Shown here piece after piece: positions 1 to 13,502 of a stretch of 64,000 bases of DNA (the stretch's first letter is position 1; each line of letters opens with the position of its first letter). The notes beneath the pieces are model-generated. The model ran no database searches and was not told the DNA's origin. It saw only the letters and a program-made list of their open reading frames with translations. This DNA comes from Uloborus plumipes. Its lineage: Eukaryota > Arthropoda > Arachnida > Araneae > Uloboridae. A program made the translations under genes and the position numbers. The stretch lies in contig JAXGGA010002840.1 of NCBI GenBank assembly GCA_038373865.1, positions 1 through 64,000 on the forward strand. The letters are read 5' to 3'.

Positions 1-2220
1 TTCAAAATATATTCCTGTTGTTGTTCATCTAAGTTCAAATTTTTGTCAATCATCTGAAGAAAAATTTAGTCTGTGGGACGAAGGCACAAAAGTTGCTTAG
101 AAACATGGTTTCGTTTGCCGACTTCGGGGACTCACTAAGTAATGGTATAAGGTCTGTGTGTATGCTCGTATTTTATGATTCGGCACATTTCGGAATTTCA
201 TTTGGCAAATTCAGAAATTTCTCCCTCCCAAAAATTTAACTCGGGTCGCCCCTGCCCTCCCTGCACATGGGCACCCCTGAATTTCGAATATATTTGTTTA
301 AAAGCCAATTATGCATGCATACACAACTTTTCGCAGATGCTGAATGCTATTAAGGAGTGCTATATAGAATAAAAATTAAGGGACAAGTTTCAAACTTCAT
401 TTCTTCACTACAATATCACATTCTTTTTTTTTTCTTTTAATTTTTATCTGACGTGCCAAAAGAAGACTTATTTTTAATTCAATGACATCTGTAATCATAC
501 GAAACCAGGATAACAATGTTCACAAATGATACTTTCAAATTAATATTTTCGGAGAAGTTGGTATGGTAAAAGGACTAAAATGTTCCCAGTGCTTGTTGTT
601 GCCCATCCCCCTTCCCCCGAACACATGGCCGGTCCGCTTTCAATCAATGAAGTGAACAAGTGTTCTGTGGGAGGCGAAACGAGCTAGTGAAAAGTTTTGG
701 TTCGCGTTTTTAGTTTCACTATGCATTTGCGCAGAAATTATTAGTTAGGGTTCAACTTTCTGCGAAATAGACTTGGTATGCGTAAACATTTCTTTTCATT
801 TTCTTTTCTGGTGCGGTTCAGAGAGTCTCCGAAAGTCTTTTTCAGTCCCAATTATAAATATGGCTAGTTCTAGTAAAAATAAAGCTTTTAGAAGCGGCAC
901 ACAGTGGAGTATTTGACTGAAAATCCTGGGAAAAACTATTTCGGTATTTTCGCTCTTCTGAAGGGAATAACCCTTCTGTGCGTTTGTGCGCTGTACAGCG
1001 AAGCTATCCAGCTCACAGCTATGAAACTTGGTACACAAGCTCTCTGAAAGGTCAGATGTTATAACCTGAAGCTCGATTTTAAAAATTTAATTTAGAAAAA
1101 GTTATTTTATGTTTTATCCATGTTTTAGACTTTTACGAGTTTACGACCGTAAAAAGGTTTCTAGTAAACGTAGGAAGAAAAACAATGCATCACCAGAAAG
1201 AGCAAATCAATGTGTTTAAAAGTCTAAATTGTTTGAAGTTCTAACGTAATATTCCGATTTTCCAGGAATTTTCAAAGAAAGGTCACTTTTTCGACGTTTT
1301 TTAATTTATCAATCAACGTAAATTAAAATTCATGCATCCGAGAATCTAATGGTGTTATTGCTCTGAAACTTTTCAAGAATACAATATAAACATTTCACCT
1401 TCATTTAAAGCAAAAATGGTGAAGTTATCTTGCTCCATTGATTTTTAATGAATTTTTTTATAAAGAGGTGAAAGAAATATTTTCACCGATTTTCGCTCTG
1501 GAGCGTTCCTACCGGAACAGCTGGCTACTTGCCAAAATCTAGTTTGGAGCAAAAATGGAATAAGAAAGCGCATTTAATGCGATGTACTTCTAGTCATTTG
1601 AAAGAATGTACTGTAATTAATACTTGTTTATGAAAGAAAAAAAATGCTGTTTACATAGCCCAGTGTTCTGTGCAAAACAAATTTGAACCTTTTTTTTTTT
1701 CTTTTCTGAATTCTAGTACTTAATAGATCGGTCATAATCGTTAAAATATTGCACAAGAAAAAAAAAAAAAACACTATGACTACTGTAACTAACACTGGTG
1801 GCATCCATAGTGGTAATTTGATGTGTACCCCCCCCTCCCCTGCCTTCCTCCAGAAAAAGGTAAAGTAACAACTTTTCATGTTGTATCAAAGTATGAACTT
1901 TTAAAATTTCTGGAAAATATAATTTTTCTTAATATGGTGCAACAAAAAATTGAATGAAAAGGCAAGTATGCATTTTGAAAGTATTTAAAGTAAAATATGC
2001 ACAATATGCCTATGTAACCATCCCCCCCTCCCGCAATAATGAGCACTATTTACCTCTGAAATTTGATAGATTCTGTATAATTTAAAAAATATTGGTGGAA
2101 ATTTTCAATATTGAAGTATTTATATTTTTCACAAACACTTTAATCAATTTTAGGTGTGACCTGGGGTGAACCAACCCTCCTCCCCCTGGTAGATACATTA
2201 CTCCCCCCCCCCTCTCTCCC
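1..2220. other. AT-rich non-coding stretch
   Basis: I see no supported gene. The short ORFs here have low-complexity or non-protein-like composition. Poly-C/poly-T runs occur near 1828 and 2200, and a homopolymer-rich area lies at 1688-1770. Nothing else stands out on either strand. Confidence 0.6.
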
Positions 2221-2226
2221 ACACAC

Positions 2227-2451
2227 TTAAAACTTGCATCTAAAGATAATGTTATTTGCCGAAGACCATTTTTTCTTGAAGGCGGTTTTAAAATATCTGA
2301 GGGAACGGCTAATGGAGCTTCTCTCAGTTTCTGAACACTTTACTAACTCAGCCGCTCTATTTTCCATAAACTGTAGTTTTTTATCAAGTGCTTTATCGGG
2401 ACATTCCTTAATTAATTCGTACAACTGCAGCCTGCTAAATTCTTTTTCCAT
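2227..2451 (-). other. possible coding remnant, unidentified
   Basis: A 74-codon open frame with balanced composition (MEKEFSRLQLYELIKECP at the start, then a Lys/Arg/Ser-rich end with FKKKWSSANN). It looks more protein-like than its neighbours, and the last part recalls the N-terminal region of some transposon-encoded proteins, but I cannot name a family. It stops abruptly and is followed downstream on its strand by C-rich non-coding sequence, so if real it is a truncated fragment. It may be chance. Confidence 0.2.
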
Positions 2452-2690
2452 GGTTAGGAGCTCAAAAATGACGCGTGTGATTCTTCAATGATAGTAGTTC
2501 GTAATGTTACGTTCCTCTGTTTCTTAGTGGTCTTCTCTTTCCTCCCCCTATCTCTGACCGGACGTAGATATCCAATTTCAAGAGTGCAGGTGCAGGGCCT
2601 TGGTGAGGGGGACCAATGTCGTTAGTGAAATGTTCGCAAGTTTGGACACTCATATGGAAGCGAATTCCTTGAGTCGATTTTTATGTAAAA

Positions 2691-4312
2691 ATCAGTTTAC
2701 GGGTGAATATCAGGAAAAGTGCCAATTTGACCATGGAAATTTTCAATTTTTGAAGATATTCAGAAAATTAAATAAATAGAGTATTTCAAATACAGATTAG
2801 TAACAATATTTTTTAAAAATTAGGGGCATGTTCAAGGTGAACATTTACCCCCCTTTTAGGGGGGGGGAGTGTCTTTGAGCGTTACCGACATGATGAGAAT
2901 GCTACCGAACTGACAAATATTACAGATTTTACATTTAGTGTACAAAAGTAATCACTTTCACTACCTTTTATGTTCAAAAATAAAATAATTATTACTTAGA
3001 ATATAATAATATTTTCAGAGCCTGTACGCTTTTTCGTTTTATAAATAAAATTAAAGACTAATTAAAAGTTAGTTAAAGTCTAAAAAAGTGCGACAAAATT
3101 TGTTTCAAACAGATAAATAGGTTAATAGTTAAAAAATCAAAATAAAATAAAATTCTTAACACAATCTTAAAAAACGAAATTAATTCAGGACAGTCAGAGT
3201 TTGGCGGGGGAGGGTGATTTTCACTAAAATGTTCATAAGTTTTCCATTTTAAAACAAAATTATATTTTTGGATGCAGTAGTTACGAACGAAGGTCGGAAT
3301 ATTGATGTAAAAGAAAATAGGGTGAAAAAGGCAATAATTTTGTTTGAAAACTCAAATTTTGCGGAAAAATTCATGTTTTTGAAGCATTTAAAAAACAATG
3401 AATAAACTGCTAAAATGGGAAAATTTGGCAGGAAAAACGATGCACTTGAATCTATCTGTGTACTTTAAAACTCAACAAACTCATAACACGAAGAAAAAAT
3501 TGCGAAAAAACATCGGTAACGCACGCATCAGTTTCGTAACAAATACCTTCTACTTCCGCGCTGCCGACATGACCGCTGCCGACATGACAAATTTCCCGCA
3601 ATATGATAGCTGAACATCCCTAATTAAAGATTCGAAAATAAAAACACCTTATTATGTCCATGACAATAGGTTTCTTTTCCATTATGCAAAAATAAATTGA
3701 AAAATTACTTTATTTTGTGTCTTAATTTCCGCTGCCGACATGACACTTCATTTGGTAGAAACAGAAAAGTCAAGATTGAAAAAATCTTACCTGTAATTTA
3801 ATGCAGCCGAAGTGAAAATTTTTTATCGGAACTAAAACATCACATATTAGAGCTTCACCCAGCGTAATTTTTTGCCGCCAAAAAATGTTTTGTCTAGATT
3901 TTATCTTCCGAAAGTTGGCTCACTCGTCATGTTATGAAAACTTGTGACAAGCAGAAATTGCTTTTTTTTATCGATCTAAATTCATTTTATCTAAAACACA
4001 AGAGTTAATCGTCATAGATGAACATAAAACACGTTATTTCCTTTTGTATTGGTTTCTGCTGCGATGTTTTACAATCCACAGGATTTTTTTGAACTTTGCG
4101 ATTCGAATGTGTGACGCGCTGCCGACATGACATTGAAGCAATAAAAAGAGTTCTATTGTCACAAATTAAAGGAAAACCTGAAAATTTTGTCATGGATTGT
4201 ATGTGCGACGCAGTTTACTGTATGGAAAAAGAAAAATTTTTGATTTTTATTTGGAAGTGTTTGAGAAATTCATTTGTGACTTAAATTAGCACTTTTCCTG
4301 ATATTCACCCTT
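2691..4312. repeat. inverted-repeat-bounded segment with repeated 15-mer
   Basis: A sequence of about 33 bases near 2691-2725 (core gggtgaatatcaggaaaagt) recurs inverted near 4279-4312. Between the arms the motif GCTGCCGACATGAC appears at 3560, 3575, 3731 and 4118, with weaker versions near 2884 and 4888. This may be a non-autonomous element with internal binding-site-like repeats. No coding sequence, and no clear target-site duplication. Superfamily unknown. Confidence 0.4.
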
Positions 4313-4393
4313 ACATAGTACTGTGATGTTTCCCACTAAGAGTTCTACGAATAGAAACTTAGGACTTAAATTTAATATGATTTCTATTTCACA

Positions 4394-4788
4394 CACTGTA
4401 AAAAAAAATCCGTCAAATTTACGGAAAAAAACTGGCAGCCTGGCTGCCAGTTTTTTTCCGTTTATTTAACAGAAATCTTCCGTAATTTTTTAACAGACTC
4501 TCCGTTTTTTAACGGAATATCTCTGTAATTGCAACAGTTTTTAACCGTTTTTATAACAGGTTGATTTCATCCCTTTACGGAGAAAATCTGTTAAAAAAAC
4601 GGTTAAAAACTGTTGCAATCACAGAGATATTCCATTAAAAAACGGAGAGTCTGTTAAAAAATTACGGAAGATTTCTGTTAAATAAACGGAAAAAAACTGG
4701 CAGCCTAGGCTGCCAGTTTTTTTCCGTAAATTTGACGGATTTTTTTTTTTTCCGTAAGTTTGATGGATTTTTTTTTTTTTTTGCAGTG
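4394..4788. mobile_element. fold-back MITE (long palindrome)
   Basis: Almost the whole 395 bp is one palindrome centred near 4562. The left half (cactg, then ccgtcaaatttacggaaaaa, ctggcagcc) returns inverted on the right. The ends are CACTG and CAGTG. The right arm carries a partial extra copy of its terminal segment (4751-4780). A TA duplication is not clear on the left side. The structure is typical of fold-back or MITE-type DNA elements. It could form a very long hairpin if transcribed. Confidence 0.75.
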
Positions 4789-5300
4789 TACGATCCAGAA
4801 ACAGGTGGATGCAAAAAAAAAGCAAATTTAATACACAACGAAGATTTTTCCCAATATCTCAGTTTTTAAGATAGGTTTAAAGGGGTTGTTGACATGCTGC
4901 CTGCCAGTCTGACATGCCCCCGAAATTACACAATAACCGAGTGACGCAAAACAAGCCATTCTCACAAACTTTTATAGTTTGGGTGTACGTAGCGCGTTAG
5001 CGTTGCGTCTGCTACCTTATGTTCCTGTGCGATTCTTGCTTCTTATGGCCCCTCTAACACCTCTAAAAGTTTGTACAATTTAATTTTTACGTCTGAAACA
5101 CTAATTGTACAGAAGAAACTTGCTAAAAACTAACTATTTTTAAACTGTCTTTCAGATTAATAAAATCAAAAATTTAAGTGAGAAAATATGCCTAGGCAAT
5201 ATAGTTGAACTTTCACGTTAATTGAAACATGCTTAGGCAAAAGTTGAAAATATGTACCTCTTGGACCTGTGGATGTTACAAAAAATACTATAATTAAACA

Positions 5301-5352
5301 AAAAAATATTTTATTGCCATAACACATGAGTAATAACAAAGAGTAGTGCAAA
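5301..5352 (+). repeat. direct repeat copy 1
   Basis: A segment of about 50 bases (aaaatattttattgccataa ... gagtagtgcaaa) that recurs in the same orientation at about 6846-6900. The pair probably marks copies of one dispersed element, or a duplication spanning about 1.5 kb. Confidence 0.55.
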
Positions 5353-5369
5353 ATAACAACAATAGTAAT

Positions 5370-5890
5370 AACTAAAACAAAATTGTTTTTGCATAGGTCC
5401 ACCCTGAAAAAGCACTTTTTCCTTTTTGCAAGAAGTTGCAGTTTTCTTGCAAATAAAATAAAAAGTAATTAATAAAATAATAGCAATAAATAAAATAACA
5501 ATAATAGTAATTAATAAAACAAAATAACAATCTGTAAAATAAAATTGTTTTTGCACAGGCCCGCCTTAAAAGACCCCTTCTCTTTTGCACAAGAAGTTGC
5601 AGATTTCTTGCAAATAAAATAGAAAGTAATTAATAAAATAATAGCAATAAATAAAATAATAACAATAATAGCAATAAATAAAATAATAACAATAATAGTA
5701 ATAAATAAAACAAAATAACAATCTGTAAAATAAAATTGTTTTGGCGTAAGCCCACCCTGAAAAATCACTTTTTTCGTTTCAGAAGAAATTGCAGATTTTT
5801 TGCAAATGAAATAAAAAATAATAAGATAATAGCAAAAATAGAAAAAACAAAATAATAACAATAGTAATAAATAACGCAAAACAAATAATC
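5370..5890. repeat. degenerate tandem repeat, about 160-195 bp units
   Basis: Three diverged units each contain a segment like aaaattgtttttgcataggt, then cccaccctgaaaaagcac, then gcaagaagttgcag, followed by (aataata)-rich spacer. They begin near 5375, 5533 and 5725. Minus-strand open frames of up to 165 codons across here are translations of the AT-rich repeat rich in Tyr, Phe and Ile, and are not genes. Confidence 0.65.
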
Positions 5891-6845
5891 CGTAACGAGT
5901 AGAATGGAAGGGGAATCGGCATTCCCCGCGTGCGACGTCATTCGTTTCACAGTAATATGCTGAGCTGATTACTAAAGTAAGTGCATTTTTGTGAACTAAA
6001 GGATACATATTTGTCTGTCATGTTATCTGGATAGGTTAATAATAGGCCCACAAGGCTGTTAAAAACATTGTTATGGATATAAAAAGTTTGACAACATGGC
6101 GTAGCGCCGTTAGGGATCTTCTTTTCGTGCGGATACCTTTTGGCTTGGATCGCGAAATATTAAAACCCCGATCGGGACAAAAAATATTAACACATCCGTG
6201 TTTTCAGTTCGTGCAACTAAGTAATAATGCCAAAGACACTAATAAACAAATGTGATCATGCAGTCATAAGCTTTTATTTAGTATAATCAAGTACTATCTC
6301 CGATAAAGTTAATTATGGGTTAAAAACTTAAATTTATAAATGTAAAAGTTTTTTACATATTTATAAATATATATTTTTTTTTCATTTGGTTCAATGCAAT
6401 GAAAATTATGAAATCCTTGCAACAATAATATTTAATTTTTGCATTCCAGATATTTTGCAAGTTAGAAACAAAATATTTTAGGTTGAGAAATTTCACTTTT
6501 TAAGATAGTTTTATATGCATGGTCTAATCTAATAGTATCTTCATTTGTACAAGTGTTATCTAAAAGAATGTTCAAACTTGTTACTCTCATTTTTAACCAT
6601 CCAGTTAATATGACAGCCGAATGTATCCTTTTTCTCATGCACTTACTTCAGTCATTTTGAAATAATATAGTAGCTAAAAGCAACTGAAAAAACCAACATA
6701 ATATAAGTGGAGCAGGTAACTTTCCTTTTGGGCTTTTTCATACCTCTATACCATCAATCTGTGTACCAAATTTAAAAAAAATCCGAGTCGGTCGTGCGAC
6801 CAACTTTTTTTTTTTTTTCGGTGATTTGGTATGGAATTGCTCTTA

Positions 6846-6900
6846 AAAAAATATTTTATTGCCATAAGTACACAAGAGTAATTACAAAGAGTAGTGCAAA
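6846..6900 (+). repeat. direct repeat copy 2
   Basis: Second copy of the segment at 5301-5352, same strand, a few mismatches. The 5.9-6.85 kb interval between holds no recognisable gene. Confidence 0.55.
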
Positions 6901-6974
6901 TACAGAAATGGAAAAAATCTATTACATATGAATATGGGAGGTCATAATCAAATGAATTGTGCGAAGGGTTTTTC

Positions 6975-8307
6975 TGGGCGGGTCCACCAACAAAAACCCA
7001 CCCGGGTTTTTGTCAAAAGTGGGTTTTTGTTAATTTTTAAGTTATCAACAAATATAGTCAATAATAATATCTCATCTAAATTATACATAAAAAATAAGTA
7101 AGAAATCAGGTTATTGAGATAATTTTTTTTAGAGTAATTATTTATTTTATAAAATAATTATTATTTCTTCAATTTTCAAGTCATCGTCCAGAAAATTTTC
7201 CTAGCTATGATACTACTTTTTATTGCAAAATACTTATTATTATTATTATTTATTTATTTTTTGATAGCAAATTTCAAATTTTAAAATAAATTGAAAATGC
7301 ACCATTGATTAACTTCTTGTAGATGGAAAAAATTGCTTAATTAATGTTTTATGATAATTTTGATTCAACACAGAAGTCAAATAATGATAAAATACTGCAA
7401 TTCTTTCTTTTATTCTGGAGCAAGAAAAATAAAGTTTTGCTCTTCATTTCTTCTAACCCTACTGCATTTAGTATATGATGATTTTCAAGTGCTATATTAT
7501 AGAGGTACCATACCACCGACTTTAAGCACTAAACCTTTTCATTGATTTAAAAAAAACAAAGAAAATGCGTCCCCATGCAGTTTATTACTACTAAAATATT
7601 ATGACAAGCATTTATTAATAAATTTATAATTCTTGCAAAGTTCTAATGTTAACCTAGTTTTTTCTTAAGATTATTTCAAAAAAAAAAAATCAATTAAGCG
7701 TCCCCACTCCCCATCTGAAATTAATCAGTTTTGGTTTTGAAAATAAGAAGGGGGGGGGGAGACACTTCCCTTATCTCAGAAACACACCTATCATTGAGAT
7801 ATGCCTTATAAAAAACATGCAAATGACATGACTAGATATTGAAGCAGGCTACTTAATGAGAAAAGATGATTATTTCTATTAAGAAACAAGTGCAAATGGT
7901 TTTAATTTTTTAATGGTATAAATTTAAGTTTTTGAAACTTTCACCCCCTAAATATTCCTGAATTTGTAGGAAAGCCCATTTGCAACAGTTCTTCTATTTC
8001 GTAAAAGACAAGTGATAAAAGTTTATAGCTGAAACCATTGTCCAAAGCTTCTTAAATATACACATTAAATATTACAATTTGGTTGATGATATTATTAATT
8101 GATATTGTTAATAATATTAATTATTAATTGATTGACATTGATTAAATGCAATTCAGAACTTTAACTTAATAAATATATTTTTATTTGAAGGAATGCATAC
8201 ATTATATATCAATACCCGCATAAGAAATAAAATTTTAATACAAAAACCCAGAAAAACCCGGGTGGGTTGGGTTTTTGTAGAAAAACCCGGGTTTTTGCCA
8301 ACCCTGC
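6975..8307. mobile_element. degenerate hAT-like element
   Basis: Both edges are rich in the repeated word acccgggtttttg. The right edge, read inward, begins CAGGGTTGGCAAAAACCC, a terminus style common in hAT elements. The left edge (gggcgggtccaccaac, then aaaacccacccgggtttttg) is a diverged match. The interior is AT-rich without a transposase. No convincing 8-bp duplication was found, so boundaries are approximate. Confidence 0.4.
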
Positions 8308-8309
8308 TC

Positions 8310-10440
8310 TGAATTCAAGCAAGTTTTACACAAGGTACATAGAAGGAGAGGTAGGTCAGAGACTCCTGGCAACCCTCCCACTTAACGAGTTCTCGGAACT
8401 GCGACGTAGGCTGGTCCCCTTCTCCTGCTTCCTAATGTTCTCCTGAAAGTTAAGAAAGATGGATTAATTATGTTTTAAAATGTAACCTTAATGTAAAAAA
8501 AAAAAAATTGATAAAAACTAAAGCTTCATTAACATTTGATATCTTAATTGTTTAATTTCAACACAATTTATAAACTCAAATCCCATTATCTTTTCGATAT
8601 TTACCATATTGCTCTGGATAATAACAAAATGCTGTGTGCATGGGTGCTACTCTAAAAATTAACAAAGACTGAAAAGTACTTGGCATCATTTTGCTACACA
8701 AACATGTTAGCGCGTAATGTGTTTGTAGTTTAATGCACAAATATGTTGCTTTTTTATGTTGTAAATAACTATATAATAAAACCAAATTGCAAAATTAAGT
8801 AAAATCTAAACTTTCAGAATAGTTTTTTCGAAAAGATTTTTTGGAAGAAAACGCAATAACGAAAAAATTACTGTATTAGTTACTTAAGAAAAAAAAGCTT
8901 CGAATTCACGCTAAAAGATTCTTGACAATAAAAAGTTTCTGGTAAGAGATTCTTCGCTAAAAAATAACACTGGAAAAAACAGCTTTAAAATAATTTTCTG
9001 GATTAATGTAGCTATGATTGAAATAAAAGAATTACTAGTTTTCAAGGTGCAACTAGAGAGAAAGTTATTAAGCAGTTGCTTGTTTTTTTTTGAATAATCT
9101 AAATGAGATATTTTTTAAAGCTTCATTTCATTTTTTGCCAAAACAAATTTCCAAATGATACGACATTTTACAGAATACGGAATTCCGTCCGTCAGACGGA
9201 AGTGTGGCAGCCATGGCAGTGTGCCTTGATATCAGGAACAATTTTTTTTAACTTGACAATTCACATTTCAACTCAAAACATTAACTCAAAACATTGATAC
9301 GTCAAATTTCTTTTCAAAACAAAATATCCACAAAAAAATTATCTAAAATTTAGGGCATTTCTAGCTTTAACTTAAATAAGGGATCCATCAAACAAAATCA
9401 GGTCAAATCGCTTTCGGTTTTCAAGATATTGAGGTTCTATTGTACATTACTATTACATTTCATTAGATAATGCACAAGCAGGATTAACACATTCTAGGGA
9501 AAATGTTATACATAAGATGCTAATTTACCTTATTAGAGGGAATTCTTTAAATAGCAAAGGCAGATATAAAAGAAATTAACTTACCATAGCATATTAGACA
9601 AGGCGTACTCGGGAGGTTCAACAGTTCAACTTCAGTATTAGTCTTAGTAACCTACAATAAGCAATTTTTTAGGAATCGGTTTAAACATTATGTTATAAAG
9701 AAACCCGACATTTTCAACAATAAAGATAAACAAGCTGAACATTTGGAAAATTAAAATAGTCAGTACCTGCAAGAACATTAAAAGTTACCACTTATTTTGG
9801 TTTAAATGCCAGATGATGTAAAATCATAAGTTTTAAATTTTTATCCCAAAATTGTTAGACTTTAACATTTAATTAAGCTATTTTTATGCTCTTCAAAACT
9901 GCTAATAAAAAGTAAGAGACCATTTAGACTTTTAACCCTAGTTAAGTACTACGAATACAATATTTTATAGAGAATGTGGGTCATTCCAGCGAAAATGGTA
10001 CAAATCATGTCTAAGACTTTAGAATTTTTTTATAATCAATTTTAATAACTACCACCTATTAAGTGTATTTTTTATTGGTTCTCCATTTAATTTTGTGCCA
10101 TCAAGTATCAATTGATTAGGTATAATCCTTTTAGAAAGGACACAAAAAAAAAATGTCTTTGTCAGAAGAAGGAGAAAATGACGTGTCCCAGCTTCAAATT
10201 GCTAGAATTTTAACTGTGATTTAAAATTAAACTGAAATGTAACAACACAATAAATTAAACTACACAGCACAAAAGATGCTTCTGACACCATTTCTGCAGA
10301 TTATTACGCAAATGAAAAAATTTTTTCCCCAAAAACACTATTATTTATCCATGTCCCTAGATTTTCTATGTTTCGAATTGTCCACTCTGTCACAAGCCTT
10401 TTAGAAATAAAATAAACAATTGCATTCAAGTTGATATATT
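8310..10440. other. AT-rich stretch, nothing recognised
   Basis: No protein-like open frame, no RNA gene and no clear repeat boundary. The small direct repeat actcaaaacatt near 9270-9295 is the only local structure noticed. Confidence 0.5.
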
Positions 10441-10454
10441 TTTTTTAAATATAG

Positions 10455-11838
10455 GTAGTACTAGCAAAATTACCCGGCGTTGCCTGGGTCAGTAATAATT
10501 TATAAAAACAATTTATACTCACCTTTGGGGGGGGGGGGGGGTTCCTAAACTGAAAAAAAGCAAAGCACACCACTTTGACGATTTTTAAAATTTCACCAAA
10601 TTTGTGGTAACTTTTTTTGGATACCTAGGATAATTTTGCTCCCCTCCCTACTTTATGAAAATACATTAAGTATTATTATGTCACTAATTTTTGTCTCAGA
10701 GAAATAGCCATCAAATGCTGAGATACTATTGCTGACCATAAAATGACGCTAAAACTTTTTGTCCTCAATGATTTCGAAATTAATAGAGAACATTTGACGA
10801 TTATTTGTGCAAAAACGAAAATTAATGGTAATTTAGTCTTGTTTAACGGTTTGATTAATTTAGTATGAAGATTACCTTACGTTTTTACCATAATTTTAAA
10901 AAGGTTTTTATTGGATACATACGGAATCGGCCAACAAAAGAAAAAAAAACTAAACTTTTCAAATGTGGGAGTAGTATTTCGATGATTGAGATTTTGCCGC
11001 AGTCGATAAATAGCAGACAATAACCGTTTTATTTTGGTTACGTAGTGTAAGAAGTAAAATATTATTACGTAGTCTTTGGCACAAAAACTGGCGTCAGTCT
11101 ACCAATTTGCTTGGATTAACCGGTTATTAAAATACCAAAAAGTTGTATTTAAAGCTCTATCAAATTAGAGAATAATGAACCTAATTAGTTGCCAATCTCA
11201 TCTAGGGATTACGTTACCCATACTCTAAAACATATTTACAAAACTCCGGAAAATAATTGATGCAGTGAACAGAATACAATTTATACTTCAAAATAATATT
11301 TGCACGTTTCAAAGCACAATAAAAAACACATTGCTTAAGGATACATATTCTATTTACAACTAAGACTACAAAATGTTTAAAAATACAAATCATGGTAACA
11401 GCTCGTTAGTGAGCGCACGAGCGTTTCCAGTGTCTAATGTAAAAGCCTGGATATTAACCATGAAGCTGAAAAAAAACTTTCTCTTTTTGATTTGACTTGA
11501 GCCTTGAAAATGTAATGCGAAAAGCAGAAATGATACACGCAACTCTAGCTATCCCAACTCTAGCTATCGACAGGGAGTTGAGATGATGCACTAAATATTG
11601 AATTAGTTTGTTGGAAGCCTTCGCGGATTTATGCGAAAAATGTACCTTAAATTGGAATGAAAAAGGCGCTACCAATCGAAATTTTTCGAATATCGTTATG
11701 AATTATAGCCTATGTGTTATTCTGATGTATAAGCTACATTATGGTAAAAGTTTCATTAAAATCCATTCAGTAGTTTTTGCGTGAAAGAGGAACAAACATC
11801 CATACATCCATCCAAACTTTCGCATATATAATAGTATT
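10455..11838. mobile_element. old interspersed repeat (cccggcgttgcc type)
   Basis: It begins tactagcaaaattacccggc, then gttgcctgggt, and ends with aaaatccattcagtagtttt, then tgcgtgaaagag, and an actttcgcatatataatag tail. Repeats with these paired ends are common in arthropod genomes. I cannot assign the class with certainty. The interior has a G14 run near 10528 and no transposase or RT. Shorter relatives of the first block may occur near 24880. Confidence 0.45.
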
Positions 11839-12477
11839 AAGATAACTGCCGTGATTAGCTTGCTACATTGAATTATGTAGTCAACAACCAATGTGAGCCT
11901 AATTCTTTTCTTATGGAAGTTAATTTGAACTGCGGGATATACACTCTGTTACAGTAGATACCATAATGAAAAAAATAGATTTTTTCTTGAAATTGCGGAC
12001 AGACTTACAGTTTTAGGCTGTTTATTTCACTTTATGCTTGTTCTGTGATTCTAACTTTTCTTTGTGATTATAAAGATATTTTTAAAGGCTTATTTGTTCA
12101 CTCTGTTACACAAAGTGATCAAAATATTTAAAATCCTTTCATAAATGAGTCATGTACTAGTTATTTACACTTTATTATACACAAATAAATGGAAACTCAA
12201 TAAAAATTAATATGATTAGTTGGTGGAAATTATTTAAATTGATAATCTTAAGTAAAGAGTTTCAGACATGACTTGTACTATTTTTGCTGGAATAACCCAA
12301 CAAGAATTTTTTTATCTTTACCAGATCATATCTTCACATGAAATAAAAAAAAACTTTAGAAAAGCATTTATGTATTATCTGACAATTGTTTTAACTTTAT
12401 GTCGATTCTCTAATTGAACCAATTATTTCAAAAAACCAGACAACAGACATTTTTACTTCCTTTTATGTATAAGGAAG
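11839..12477. other. non-coding stretch with a short palindrome
   Basis: AT-rich with no gene. Near 12455-12479 lies a short palindrome (acttcctt ... aaggaagt) that directly abuts the following MITE. A similar acttcctttta box occurs at 25.76 kb. Confidence 0.4.
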
Positions 12478-12479
12478 TA

Positions 12480-12876
12480 CAGTACAGAACCTTTTATCCG
12501 GGAACCAAAATACCAGGAAACCAGAAAACCGGCAACATTTCGTCGATTTTTCCGCCAGTTTAAAATACGCATTTTCGGCAATTTCTAAAAAATGAAGAGC
12601 TTTTTTTTTTGTTTTTCTTTTGAAATACCTAAATGAATATGAACGGTTTCTTCATAAATACCATATAAGTGGCAGATAGCTCAGAAATTTTTAATACTGT
12701 AATATCTATAAGCACTTCTGGATCGTTTTCTTTTCAGGATGCATTTATTTGTTATATTAACTTGGATTTTATAAACAATTGGCAAATATCGCTTCGTAGC
12801 GATCCAGAAAACCGGGAAATTCAGTTATCCGGGATAGCTGTGGTCCCAAACATCCCGGATAATTGGTTCTCTACTG
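12480..12876. mobile_element. pogo/Tigger-type MITE
   Basis: Terminal inverted repeats: left CAGTACAGAACC then TTTTATCCGGG; right, read inward, CAGTAGAGAACC then AATTATCCGGG. A TA dinucleotide flanks each side (12478-12479 and 12877-12878), the duplication expected for the Tc1/mariner-pogo superfamily. It is 397 bp and internally non-coding; the 73-codon frame inside is not protein-like. It needs a transposase supplied from elsewhere. Confidence 0.75.
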
Positions 12877-13502
12877 TATTTTCAAAATAGTTATTAGTGC
12901 GACATGCTTCTTTAGGGGTAAATACACATTTTAGCACAGATAGATATCAAAAACCTAGTTTTTATATTTATATATATTTTAATAATTTAGCTTGTTTTTA
13001 ACTTTCTTTTTAAATGTGCTTTTTAATAACTACAGTAGAAGCAATACTCTTTGAAATGCACAGTTCACTTTTAAATACAAAAATTTCTGAGATTTGAAGA
13101 TGTATAGATAACATTAATTACTTTCTTTCTCTCCCATGAAACACTTTGGCTTATTAAAATGTCAAAAACAATTCAAATTACTGTATTTCCCTACCTGTGG
13201 GTATCTAGTGAGTTCATAACATTATTCATCCGAGCGTAATTCCAATTTGCGAAGTTGTTGGCATAATTTTTCATTCCATAATTATTATTAATTACAAAGA
13301 TTAAGAAAGAATAAAGAAATAAAAAGAATATATCATTGAGGCAAATATTTGGCATTATTGTGCTTCAAATCTATTTAAATCTGTATTTATGATATTAAAG
13401 CAAAACAAAGCAGTCAAAACATTGGTGGAATAAATTCTTTCTTGGCTACGAAATAAAATACTACAACCATGAAACTCCTCATTCATGTAATTCAGAGTAG
13501 CG

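Noticed and set aside
3560..4131. CRISPR array from repeated GCTGCCGACATGAC
   Set aside because: Repeat too short, spacing irregular (15 to 387 bp), and the context is clearly eukaryotic.
5511..6008. 165-codon minus-strand ORF
   Set aside because: Translation of an AT-rich tandem repeat, dominated by Tyr, Phe and Ile, overlapping other equally poor frames. No gene.
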